A stretch of DNA of 64,000 bases from Cristatella mucedo (lineage: Eukaryota; Bryozoa; Phylactolaemata; Cristatellidae): positions 3,505,501 to 3,569,500 of the forward strand of contig WPIO01000010.1 in assembly GCA_009760855.2 (NCBI GenBank). The letters are read 5' to 3'. The position numbers and the translations under genes were made by a program. Position 1 is the first letter of the stretch; the number at the start of each line of letters is the position of its first letter. The notes below the pieces were generated by a model. That model worked only from the letters and a program-made list of their open reading frames with translations. It was not told the origin of the DNA and did not search any database. Shown one piece after another: positions 1 through 29,400 of this stretch.

Positions 1-16863
<16,863 letters not shown>

Positions 16864-17529
16864 AGCTCACTGGCTGATTGGTGCAGCACCGGTGGCGCTA
16901 GCAGCCGACAACAGGCATGCAGCCTAGGACAATTTGGCCGACGAAAGACCACCTATGCAGCTAGTTTCCGCTAATGCTGGCTGGGCTGCCCCACAGGCTG
17001 GGGCCATTGCAGCCAACCGTGCGGTGGCGGCAGCACCGGCCGCGGCCTAGCAGCTAGCCTTGGCTGTGGCGCCGGAGAGAGGACCGAGCAAAGCAACCAG
17101 GCAGAGCGCACATCTTGGCCTCGGCGTGTGGAGGCTACAAGCATCTTTCGCAGTCACTGAGGCAGACAGAGGCAGGCGGATACTGCAGCTGTGCCTCACC
17201 CTTCTCGAGCGAACCACAGAACAGCCAGTCCGAGTGAGCGAGCGAGCTGGCAGCCACAGCCACGACTGCGCATCGCACCTGGTGCAGCTGTGCAGACGAT
17301 GCGCTGACTAGCATAGATGCACCGCTCGGCCGGCGCCAGCGAATTCGGCATCAGCACAGCACCAACAGGTGTTCCGGTTACATTCCACGTCTCCACGCAC
17401 GATACGAGTCATGCTGCACTCGCAGGACACGAATCAAAAAGATTTACAATGTGTATGTCGTTTATATTTTTTGCAACTAAAGTCACGCACAGCACGACGT
17501 GGCTGAAAGAGATTGGTTGTATCAGTGTT

Positions 17530-17535
17530 TTTATT
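17530..17535 (-). promoter_or_regulatory. Candidate polyadenylation signal for KIF17
   Basis: TTTATT on the plus strand (AATAAA on the minus strand), about 400 bp past the KIF17 stop codon. If both this and the signal at 17597 are used, the two convergent transcripts overlap by roughly 100 nt. Confidence 0.4.
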
Positions 17536-17596
17536 TTATACGTCGGCCATGCTGGCTTTCTATTGCTTACTGTGCTGCCACAGTCAAGTGTCAGAA

Positions 17597-17602
17597 AATA
17601 AA
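17597..17602 (+). promoter_or_regulatory. Candidate polyadenylation signal for LOXHD1
   Basis: AATAAA about 735 bp after the LOXHD1 stop codon, followed within 40 bases by T/G-rich sequence. No earlier good AATAAA is seen downstream of the stop. Confidence 0.45.
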
Positions 17603-17935
17603 TATGCTGTGAGCGTCGTCAATGATGCACCGTGCTGCTGCTGCTGCTCGGATGCCGCAAGTAGGCTTTGCCCAACGATTTACATCTGCCCGGATGTTGG
17701 CCCAGCGCAAAGATTAGCCGAAAGGGCCGGAGCTGTGCGGCTGAGTTAAAAAGAAGAAATAACGAAAAACATACGTGTCCGCTTGCTACCGTCTATCCGA
17801 GAGCGCACAGAGCGGTAGCAGCGCCTCCGAAAAATCTGCGCTCGGGCGCAGGCACTCCGAACGAGATCGTAGAGAGCTGCAGCAGCCGATGCAACAGCCG
17901 GCGCTGCTGCCACAGCAGCAAGCGTCGCCCCTGAC

Positions 17936-18766
17936 TCAATAATCGTCGTCCACGTTAGTCCAATTCTGCTGCTTTTTCTTCTTGGACGTCTGCTTGGCAG
18001 ACGGCAATCGAAGCGACTCGAGCTTGGCCGGCTTCCGTGCCAGCGTCTCCTCCGGCGGGAAGTGCACCAGGGCAGCCCGCTGGTCGGCTGCGCTAAGACC
18101 TGCGCTGCTGTTTGCAGCATCTGGGTCGATGCCGTTCGAGCCGTGCCACGACGGCGAGCTGTTGCGGTTGCTGCCGATGCCGGCCATCGACCCGTTGGCT
18201 TGTAGCACGGCTTTCCCTGGGAAGGAACGTGAGAGGAAGTCGTCGTAAAGTTGAGCACAACAGGTCAAGCGTGGCGATCCAATCGTGCTCGCGTGTACGA
18301 GGGCGAGTGCTCAAAGCAGCAGGAGGGGCAAAGTGGGGCAGGCCGCGCTAGCCTCGCCCTCGAATTATTGCGCTTATCCGCTGCATCACCCCTGCATAGC
18401 AACCGCAGGAAGGAAGGGAGCCGGGCACGGGTAGTGGGTACCTGGGTGAGCGGCAATGCGTGCAGGCGGTGGCGGCTCGGCCTGGCCCGCGAGCAGCTGG
18501 CTCTGCCGCTTGGGCTTGAAGTAGTTGCTGGCAGCATCTTGTTCGGCGCTCGAGCTCAGTTTCTAAAGAAGCCGGCAAGCACGCCATTCGTTATTTCTGG
18601 GTAGCATCGGCAGTAGGCGGCAGCGGCGACACGAGTTCACTATCGTACTCATTATCGGAGCTAGGTGTGTCAACGACACCAGATTTATGAAGTATCAAGT
18701 AAGTCCCATGTAGCACCAAATAGGTCAAAGAGAAATACAGTGGGAGAAGAGACAGAAAGACTGAGT

Positions 18767-18856
<90 letters not shown>

Positions 18857-19275
18857 AGATAAGACAAGGATAGACAGGAAGCTTTGGATGGGGGTGTCAG
18901 ATGCCTGACGTGCTGTATATTTCTGACTCTAGCAGAAACAATCGTGGCATCAAGGAAAAAGGAGGCTGCCAGCCTCTACTATGTAAGTTTAGTAGCAAAT
19001 TAACATTACTACTAGGGCCATGCACCTTTGCACTACAATATGAGCTATACTACTATCTATACTATTATATTACTACATTATTACTAAATTATTTCATGGA
19101 GCAGCTCATCGTGAGACAGCTGCAGGGCAATTGATACAAGAACACTGAAGCAATCATTTGACATCAGTCGGCCCACTGAGCAGAGGGGACTTGACTTGGC
19201 TTTACTGAGTAGGGGCCAGCAACCTGCTGAAAGAAGTGGGAATTGGCCCAGCAGGAAATGTGCTCGCGTGTCACA

Positions 19276-19321
<46 letters not shown>

Positions 19322-19352
19322 CACACACACCACACAAACACACACACACACA

Positions 19353-19402
<50 letters not shown>

Positions 19403-22400
19403 GGAGTGTGGGTTTAAAGTCCGCCAGAAGGCAAAGCTTCATTGCCTGCTGGGAGCTGGTGGTGAGAAACAGGAGGCTCATCTCAAGCAACTGCCGTGCT
19501 GGCGTTGAGGTAGGGCACCCACCCTTTAACGACATTGTAACTCGATGCTGCAGTACATGCATTCGATGCTGAAGAACGTGTGGGGCACCAGTACCAGCCG
19601 AATTCACATGATTGACGAGGATAGAATTGTACTGGCTCTCTTAATAACCCTCTTGCTACCATAAAACCCTCTCGATACCACAGGCAATACACCCTGCCAG
19701 TGCAATAGACTCAGAACCTCGGGGTCAGGGATACAAATCCTACGGGCATCAACGAACCTCCATCCCTCGGACCTGTATGGTCGGGACAAGATTGCGTGCC
19801 GGCATTCTTGTGCGAACTTCTCTTCCTAAATTTTGGATCAGAAGAAATATTTGAACTTGCACGTTAGAATGCACGATGGGGCAGAACATAAATGCGCACA
19901 TGCAATCATTATTTGCACATGCAATCATTATTTGTACGAGGCCACTCAGCTGGTTCTTTACAGTGTCAGCACTTTTCAGGACACTTTCTTAGAGGGGCCG
20001 GACTCCATCCCCTGTCGAATTTCAACCGAACTTGGCAATCTCATGGTCAGACAAGGCAGCCTAGGTGATAATTAGCTTCCACCTCATTAGTGGATATAAG
20101 TATATGTCAATAGTTGAACATAGAGCTGCCAAACAGGCCCACGACTTCGTAAAAAGGGAAAACGTTTAAAACTATGGAAGCCTGAAGGTCTCAGGATGGA
20201 ATCAACAAAACCTCTGAACTACCAACTGAAAGCCATCTATTCCTACAGGCCATGCAGACAAGCACACTCAGACACAGACACACACACACACTCGCACAAA
20301 CACGTGCATTCATGCTTGCACGCACCTGGAAGAATCTGTCCTCTTCTATTTGTGGTGGCGACGAGTCGTACGGCTGTCTGGCACCTCCGCCTCCACCAGG
20401 CACTTGTCTACGGTTGTCGTAGGCGCTGCCCCTTGCAGCGCTGCCTGTTGTTACCAAAAAAGACAGGACCAAACGGAGTGCGCTTGTTCGGCTTTGATTT
20501 ACTTCCTGCGAGCCAACACATGTCTGGATGACAAGTTTCTAATCGTGACAAACAATCTAACAGATACCAATTACCAATAAACTGTACACAGCAAGGCACG
20601 ATTTCCCAGCTCGAATCATACACTCGGCACTACGACGTATCGCCGGTGGAAATTTTTTTGCCATTCAATTGCAGCATCAAACTACAACTGCAAGGCAGAC
20701 TGCAAGGAGCTGTAAACGAGACAGCCACCAAATCGATGGTCCCTCCACACACACAAACTCCACGAACAGGCCACCGAGTCGTTCCGGTGCATGCTCTAGA
20801 TAACGGCCAAACTGTCTGATTTTGTATTGGCCAAAAGATGTCGTTTACAATAACAATTTACATCCAACAGCTGGCAGCAGCATTCATGAGAGGCAGTTCA
20901 AATGTAAAATTAGGGGCAAGAGCTCTCACGTCGAAGCCTGCCGGCAGTTCATTTGATTGGCTTTTCTGGGCATTTTTTTACTGCTTGCTTTCGATGACCC
21001 ATTCCCCTCTTATTCTTAGTTTATGCCCGACCAGGCTTTGCATGCTGACCCTGTGCATGTCACCTCTATCAATGCTATGCTTGCTTCATTGTTCAGTGCG
21101 CATGCCACCACTAGCCATTCGATCATGCTTTCATTGCAGCAAATCTCAAGTGCCTAGAAAGAGATTGAGTTATCTGAGGGCACGATAACAAATGTATTAT
21201 TATCATTATTAGACCTCGAACGATTCAAGACATCGCAGCTGCTCACTCGGCTCCTCTTCAGAACTTTGCCTTTGAAATCATTGATGGGTGCATTCATGGG
21301 TTGATTCAATTCATGCTTTGATGGGTTCATTGATGTTTGTCACCTCAATAGTGCTAGTAATGATTTAATAAAAAATAATAGTAACACTAACAGAAAATTT
21401 TCGATAGTAGTGCATTGAAAGAACTAAATCCCTTTTCAGGCACTTTACATGTGCTGTAAAGGAAGCATGTCACTTTGTTGAATATACCATGCACACCGAA
21501 GGACAATTCATGTTTGTGGCTTAAGTCAGCTTGCCGTCAAGGTCAATTACACAGTCAGTAGGACTCAAGCTTGCTGGTGAAGCGACCTTACACCCGTACG
21601 ATAGCCAGGTAGTGCATACTGATGCACGTACTGTCGTTTGTCCAGTTTTACTTTTCCGCAAAGCAGTTACCCTTTGAACGAAACCGTGGAAAGCTGTTCA
21701 GATCAAGCATACCGAAGGTGTGATGCCAACTTCACGAGGTGCTTTGTAGCTGAGAGCTCTGCCCGAAAAGTCGTCCCTTGAGATAAGCTTTGCTCCGATC
21801 CTCGTAACTTGGCAGAATCTAACTCACATCACTACGCTTGTCCCCAACATGCCCACAACCGACAAGCGATCGGGTCGCTCTTGCTTGTCGCATGGCGGCG
21901 ATTTCTTTGAACTTCAGAGCACTAAACTGCGCTAGGCACGCAGTGGATGTAGCAATCGAATGCCGTACCACGAATGTGGTGCTCTGTTTCCAGCTAGCTC
22001 TCAGACGTTTCCATTATTCACATTTTTTTCAAGCTTCAGCAAAGAAAAGTTCCTGCTGTTGCAGATCTGCAGCTCAACTCGAGCATTCAGCTGGCAGCAA
22101 GCAGCTGCTCTCCGACAGAAAAAAGTATATAAACATAATTCACTTGTATGGCGCCACAACAGAACCTAATCTCTATCTAGGTGCTTCACATGTGCTGCCA
22201 GGCTGAAGCCCGAGACCTTGGACGTCAAAGACTAACCTTACTTTTAACGGTTAACAAAACCTTAACCCTGAGCCAAACCAGGGCGTTCTCATTCAGCTGT
22301 GTGCCACCACTGAGATGACTTATACGACTCAACTTTTTTCATCATCACGAATAATTGAGTCAGGAGATCGGACAGCAGCTGCACCGCACTCCAAGCTTGA

Positions 22401-24995
22401 AACACTCGCTTTCTTTTCTCGGAGAGTGATGAGGACGAAGCAAGGCCCATCACCGAATGCAAGCGCTCGCATGCGCAGGACCCACAGCACCAGCAAGGCC
22501 AAGTTCGTGCGAACCAAGTATGCAGCCAGCCAGTCAGCCACCGCACACAGGGTGTCACAAATTGACGCCGTCACTAAACCACGAGTCTTGTCACGTCGAA
22601 CGGTTTGTGCTCGAGAAAACGTGGCTAAACAGCTCAAAGGACCACGTGGCAGTATCTGGTCACGTGCACAGGTCACGTGACAAACATCCCTCCAAGCGCG
22701 ACAAAAGTGGTCAGTGGGCCTGCACCGTTTTGCATGCGAGTGCATGCATGCACTCGCATGCAAAACCTGCAAAGCTTTTGTGTGCAGGAAAGCGCTCTGG
22801 TGCAGCTGCCGCTGCTCACCACTCGCTGTGGGGCCACCGGAGCCAGAGGAGCCCGGCGGGCCAACGACGCCTGGCGTGCTGGGCAGCGACATCCTCTCGA
22901 CTGTGAGCGGCGGCAGGATCCAGCGCTGCTCGGTCTCGTCCCAGCGGCTCTCCTGGCGCACGCGGTCGATGTTGTAGTAGTTGCAGTCGCGGCGCACGAT
23001 CGGCTGCACCTTGTCGAGCAGTGCGTGCAGCAGCTTGGCCTGCTGCTCCTGCTTGCGTATCGTGTCCAAGTAGTCGATGCGGTCGAACTCGAACTCGGAC
23101 TGCAGGTCCGTGATCTCTCGCTGCAGCGACTCGACCTGTCGACCAAGTTGGCTGCCGTTAGAGGTTAGTTACGAAGCCGGCCCGAAGGGGCAGGCGCTCG
23201 GCTACACCGAAGCGCGCCTACGGCTCACGTACGGCACGGCTTGAGTGATCGGCTGCCACCGAGGCGAGCCGTCGGCGGCATGCGGCTAGCGAAAGAAGGC
23301 GCCCGAGCGAGCGAGCGCACCTTGTGCTTTTCGCTTTCGAGCTTCTTGCGCATGACCTTCAGCTCGTCCTGCACGTTGTCGTATATTCCCAGCATGACCC
23401 CGCCGTCCTCCATCTTTGCCGAGGCCTCTGAGCGCACACAACACGAGGTTAAGGTAAAGGGACGAGCGCTCGAGCGTGCTCAGCGAGCCGACTCGGCCCG
23501 CCGCTCGCCTCAGTCCAGCATGGCGATGGCGTTGGCACTACGCAGCACGACAGGGACGACTTCAGCTTTCTGCATTGCTGCTGCCATCGCTAATGCAGCT
23601 GCCGCCGCCGCGCTGGTGCGTTGCAGGTATCTCACGTACGCGCTAGCTGCATGCGCCTGTCCTCGGCGTGTCGCTTCTTCTTCTTTCGCCGCTCGATTAT
23701 CTCCTGCTTGTTGCGAGCGTCGCCGCCAACCATCTGCTCCTGCAGCTCCTGCAGCCTATCGGGCGCAGAGGCAGATCGAGTGAGGGGCAGGATTTGCTCA
23801 GCTGAGGATCCCCCCAACGGTGGCGCAGACTACAGGGCAGCCCCTCAAGATGCCAGCAGTCCTGCGGCCGGAGGAGGTGGAGCATTCAGTGAAGCGGCCT
23901 CGGTGGCAGAGATAGCAGCAGCAGCCTGCGGACGAGCTGTTCGTGGATGCAAGCGCCGCGCCACCGCTAAATTTCCGCTACCATTGCTGCTACTGCATGG
24001 AGCCGAGCGCTAGCAGAGTGGCGCCGACCAGCTCCAGGGCCGCCAAGCCGACACCGACCACTCAGAAAGCGAGTGCTTCGACTAAGCAGAAACATAAGAA
24101 AAGACGTCGCAAACAAACACAAGCGTGGATGCCAACAAAAGAGAGGATGTGCCCTCTTCGAGGACTGATCACTCTTGTCGGCCGTAGGGGATATACGGTC
24201 TACGGCATGTCGGTCTCTGCAGCTACGCAGGCAAATGACTACTGTTGACTTTCGAGTCACGTGAGCAGTTACAAAAGCTGAGGAGCCGAGGCAGTGGCCA
24301 CCAGGGAAAGTGTACGCCTCTCCGAGCGCGACTGCAGCAGATATCCGCTGATGGTCGAGATCAGCTGATGACAAGATGGAGGCGAGAGAGTGTCGCCACC
24401 TGGCAGCTCAGCAGAGCAGGCTGTGACTGCTTCACATTTACGGATTGAAAGAAAGACCAGCATACGAAAAGTAAGACCACGATTAAATATTAAATATGCC
24501 GATGATGTGCCCGGCTATGCCTAGGTACACAACCTAACGTCAAATGAAGGCCATCCTGACGACCGGATGGCCTGTGCGCTTGACATTACACACCTCGCGT
24601 TGCCGCCGACGCAAGCACACAGCAAGTAGGAGCCAATGCTACCAAAGATTCCAGCACAGAAGATCTCAGGCACTGCTCTTAAGCCGTGACTGGACCAGCA
24701 ATGAAAAACACTTGGTCGAAAGCAAATCGGGAACCGGCAGTGGCACCGAGCACAGACATTCGTGCGAAGTGAGCAACAAAGGCAACGAAGCAAACGATAC
24801 TCGCAGCAAGGGGAGGGACGATGGAACGTTACGCGAACGGCTGATTGCTTGCAAACGAGCTTTTTAATTACCTCTCCAGTGCAACGATCTGCTGACTGAC
24901 AATGTTGTTTTGACTGTGAAAGAATTATGAAGAACGCTTGCAAATCGAGAATGGCATAGGTGCACACACACAAACATACACACATAGGAGAAGAG

Positions 24996-25061
<66 letters not shown>

Positions 25062-26319
25062 GCGGCTCATGAGCACATTTCCTATATTACGATGCTCGGA
25101 GGGGGAAGGCAGATTTCCGAGAGACATCCCTGAATTCAGTCATGTGAACCTATTGGCAGGGACCCGGGTCCCCGCAAAGGCCCGTGCTCAAAGGGAATTA
25201 ATTAATTATTTTCAAGAAAGTAGTCACAATCATAGAAAAACCAGAAAAGCCTCATGTTCAGTTATACCTGTCATGTTAAAAATGGAGGACGCCAGCGCAG
25301 TTTCCACATCTGCTCATGGTGCAGTACACTGAGTTTGCAAGGAAAAGACTGGTGGTTGGTGTCGAAACGCCAAAGACGAAGCCTGGGCGCCCGAAGAACC
25401 TCCTCCCCCTTGCTCTACAGCCTGACCAGACCTCAGTCATGTCTTTCTTTGCCAAAAAGTAGAGAATAAAAAATTGAACTCTCATCGTATACGTTATTGA
25501 CCAAAAGACAACGATTGAGCCTATTACACGGTCTATCTGACTATACTTCTCGGCGTTACAGAGTTTTTGGGTGATCCGGGTCGCCAAAAGGACCCGGATC
25601 CCTGCCAATAGGTTCATGTGCCATCCCTGAATTCGGTCACGTGCCTTTTTATAGCAAAGCAAAGAGGTTTTTTGTTCAACTAGATGGAGAGCAGCTGTTT
25701 AAAGCATGTTTCGATAGGCATCAGGCCAGTTACTTACTATCAGTTTGCATTCGGGGGCCCCCTGGCTGTCTAGAGGGGGGGGGAGAAGGCCAACCGCAGG
25801 TTTGGTAGGGGTTTGGAAGCAGCCCTCACCTCTTCAAGGCCTCGGATGCAGCAACCTGTGACAGTGCAGCAGCAGCAGCAGCAGGCGGCTGTTCAGCATC
25901 TCCAGGAGTCATCTGCTGATGAGCTGGTCTGGCGGCTGCTGTGCCCTCGTCGTCCTGCTCGGCAGACACTTCCGGCTCTCTGCTGCCTTCACCATCAGTA
26001 GTCCCAGGAATGACTTCTGGACCTGGATTCGAAGATGCGAAGCATGTCTCAAGCTACTCGCTCGCATCACATGCTCGGAGGGAGATGCTCTAAATTCAGA
26101 ATCCGTGCTGCCAATGTGTTGGAATCTTTACGATCGGGCACATCTTTACGTCTCACACTCCCCCTCCCCGGCAGCACACCATTTGCTTTACGGGCTGCTT
26201 GAAAAAGGAAAGTGTGCCACGACTCGGATCGGGCTCCGTGCAGCTACATTCCTGCATCTGCTCGGCCACATACTCATCCTCTTTTAATGACACACTTTGG
26301 AGCACAATAGAATAGAAGA

Positions 26320-26400
<81 letters not shown>

Positions 26401-29400
26401 CAGGATTCAATGCTGAGATGAAGCCTCGACCAGCTGAAATACCACTATCAGCTACGTCTGACCATTGGATGCAGCATTTTGGGAAGCTTGGTCTCCCTAC
26501 ATTGGCATCCCTGGTCTTTGGTCCTCAACACTTCGTGGCAGCCAACAAACCACGAAAGTAAGCAAAAGTCGTGCACATTCTCTTGCTGTCGTGCTAAACC
26601 CCTGCAAAGCCCAACCCCGGCTGATAAACTGCTTCCTAACTGAACCGTGCTCTGAAGCAATTCAAACCGTGAGGTGCCAGTAGCTAACAAAATCGGCACA
26701 GTATAGCGAGAAGATATTTTAGAGGTAATCAAAGAAACGACCGAGGTCCAGTTAACCCACCTTCCACGATGCCATGTGCTGTGCCATCTTCACCAATGGT
26801 GACTGTCGGCGAGTCCCTGGATGGATCATATGTGGACGGCTCTGAAAATGCCATTCACTAGACGTTATTCTACGAAAGAGGTTGGCTCAGTCAGAAACCG
26901 CACTTGCAGAAGTAAAAGTGAGCAGTGCGCCAGATAACACAATGTGCAGCTAGTGAAACTGAGGTGTGAGCTCTCCACCGTACGCAGGCTGTGCTAGGAT
27001 CACCGACGGCTAGACATGTGCTCCAAGAATTGCTTTACAAATCTCCTACCCAGCAACATAACTTGGGCGTGCGGGCGTGCGTGTGTGTTCACTACATTTA
27101 GGCTTTCACCCTCTAGACCTAACGATTCTTCTCACTCGAGCGTTGTAATGCAAGGGTCAAACCAGGTGCCCACGTGCCACACTGTGACCACAGACTCAGA
27201 GGGGGAGGGTAGGGCTTCCAGCTAACGCCAGAGCTGTGCATGCGCGCCATAAAGTAAGCATTCTATTCAATCCAAGCGCATGAGCAGGCCAGAACTACTA
27301 GCAAGGGGGACGACTCTTCACATTCTCGGACAGCCTGCCGTTCTTGCCCTAGCCTTTGGGCAACTCCAGCTCCACGGCCCTCGCTCCACCGAAGCTTTGT
27401 GCTGACGTTGACACCAGGAAGCTTCCAGGAGGCAGTCAACCCGGCTTGCCGATGCCCAGTCGTCTGCTTGCCGCTCTCAGCCGCCGGTAGGTAAGTCCAG
27501 ACAAGGCACGACCCCACCCCACCATCCAGGCCGTAAGCAGGCAGTGTGCCGCAGGGAAATCATCCCCTATGGAAATCGCCACTGCCAACTTATGCCTGGC
27601 AGGGACGCGGCGCCCGCTACCCACAGACGCACGGCCACTCGGCCTGCAATGGTGGCGCCGCGAACACGAACAGAAAGCGAGCAAACTCTTTGGAGGCACG
27701 TAGGGCAGGATATCATGCCGAGACACGAGCACGCCCGGTCGAGCAAGCCGCGCACAGACCAGAGTCACAGACCGGCGACACGACGACCCGACCGGCGGCA
27801 CGGGTGGTGGTGGCGGGCAAAGAGAGGCGCAAAAGCAAGTCTGGCAGCAAGCGGCTCGCTCGCCCAGGCACGGGGGGGGGGGGGGGGGGCCTCGAGCGCC
27901 GTCACTGCAATTTCGGTCGGTTCACACGTGAGTGCAGCTAAAGCGGCGGCAGCAGCAGAGGCAGCGGCGGTCAGTTTTTGGAGCACAAGCAGCACAAGCC
28001 AAACCACGACCACGGTAAAAGGCAGCAAAGGCAAAGAGATCAGAAACGGTCAGACACGCACGGCTGAGCTGCCAAATTAGCAGCTTCATCGCGCACTCGC
28101 GGCAGGAAGATGCTGCTGGGGTGGTGCTGCGACGCCGCACGGCAGTAGCGGGTTTGCAAACAAACGGCAGAAAGACAGCCAGCCATTGTGGTCGCTCGCA
28201 CAACAGCAGCAGCAGCAGCGCAACAGTGGTTCGTTGAGCATGCAGACCTACCGTGACCTAGCACTGCAAGTAGAAGAGCACAAGAGGATCAGCAGCGAAG
28301 CGGCGGCAGCAACAGCGAGCAACACAAAATGGCTGACGCTCGCACGATGCAGCACAGCTCCCACTCTCAGCAACAATGTGGCGCCGGCACAGTTAGCTAA
28401 TTCAAAAGGCTCATTTGTGTAGCAGCATAAGAGCCTTAATGGCTACCACCATCGCTTGCACTGGGCAATAAAGGATCACCCACTGAAGGACTCGAACCCG
28501 CGACCTAGGTCGTGGAGAGAGAGGACTTAACCCCTGGGGCTAAGATCCAGGGGCCAGTGCAACGACTGTGCTCAAATTCCTTTGAAGCACATATATGTGT
28601 GAGCAAGTGGTCAAGCGAAATGCTTCTACATTGACACGTCAAAGCATGCAACACGTAAGCCCGCCAGCCGGCTGGCCGAGGATGGCGAAGGCAACCACTG
28701 GGTGCACAATCGCCCAAAATCGCTAGACGGGAGAAAAGAAAAAGCTGCGATATCTGCGCAAGCAAGCGCCACAGAGGATTCGGATGGAACGGCAGCGAGT
28801 TTGAGGAGGTGATTCAGTCAAGGCATGCTCCTGATGGAGCAGCGAGGTCCTTCGACCACTCGAAGCAGCACCACGTGGTAGCAGCCTCTTTCAACCGTCC
28901 TCAGCGTATCAACGAGTAGAGCCAACAGGCGGTACCAGGTTGGGCGCAGGTGCCAACAGAAATGGTGCGGCTGCTGAGGCCGCGGACAACTACGACGGCA
29001 AAGGTTATGTTCTGCTAGCAATTAGCCACTTCACCACGATCTTGTGCGAAAGATGGAAGAAGCAAGGTAGCAGGCAGCATTTTTCTCTTGACCATTGTGC
29101 ACCACCTCGATGAAGATGTGATCAGTAAGGCTCGTGATCGGTAAGGTTTTTGGTGGCTAATTTTCAGCTCACGTTCACCACTTGGGTCAGGCAATTGGAT
29201 ATACAAAAAATATAATTCATTTGTATAGTGCCCTAAGAGAACTTAATCTCTATTCAGGCACTTCACATATGCCTCTGGGCTCGAGCCCACGACCTCAACC
29301 AGACCTTGGTCGGGACGAGCACCTTAACCACTGGATACTTCCAGACTTGGGTGAGGTTTTAAATAAATAAATACTAGCTGATTCAACAGCCTATTTTGTA

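Larger units (their letters stand above)
16864..17935. other. Tail-to-tail intergenic interval LOXHD1/KIF17
   Basis: About 1.07 kb between the two convergent stop codons. It is expected to hold both 3' UTRs. A plus-strand AATAAA lies at 17597-17602 and a minus-strand AATAAA (TTTATT on plus) at 17530-17535. No other gene or known repeat is seen. Confidence 0.8.
17936..23755 (-). other. KIF17 C-terminal stalk, tail and ciliary signal (exons 11-16)
   Basis: Exon 11 has [20 protein letters not shown] and a basic [13 protein letters not shown] block. Exon 12 has [12 protein letters not shown]. Exon 13 carries the KIF17 signature tail ([23 protein letters not shown]). Exon 14 ends IEEDRFFQ, and exon 15 opens [20 protein letters not shown], aligning with the human DDRYR...ASNYF segment. 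The last 30 residues hold SKKKKQQ, at the position of the KRKK ciliary localisation signal known in vertebrate KIF17. The protein then ends in an acidic DDDY. Confidence 0.88.

Noticed and set aside
18633-18660. Tiny candidate KIF17 exon reading SDNEYDSEL
   Set aside because: It would need a weak donor and a 70-bp intron. The exon at 20326-20444 ending IEEDRFFQ joins exon 15 in phase and aligns better with the known KIF17 tail.
22457-22906. Plus-strand ORFs around 22457-23168
   Set aside because: They are opposite-strand shadows of KIF17 exon 13 and its flanks.
25276-25662. Minus-strand ORF of 128 codons over the inverted-end element
   Set aside because: No recognisable transposase motif, and it runs across the element border, so I do not call it a gene.
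27544-28080. Plus-strand ORF of 178 codons in KIF17 intron 8
   Set aside because: Arg/Ala/Ser-rich translation of GC-rich sequence crossing a G18 run. No domain and no splice support.
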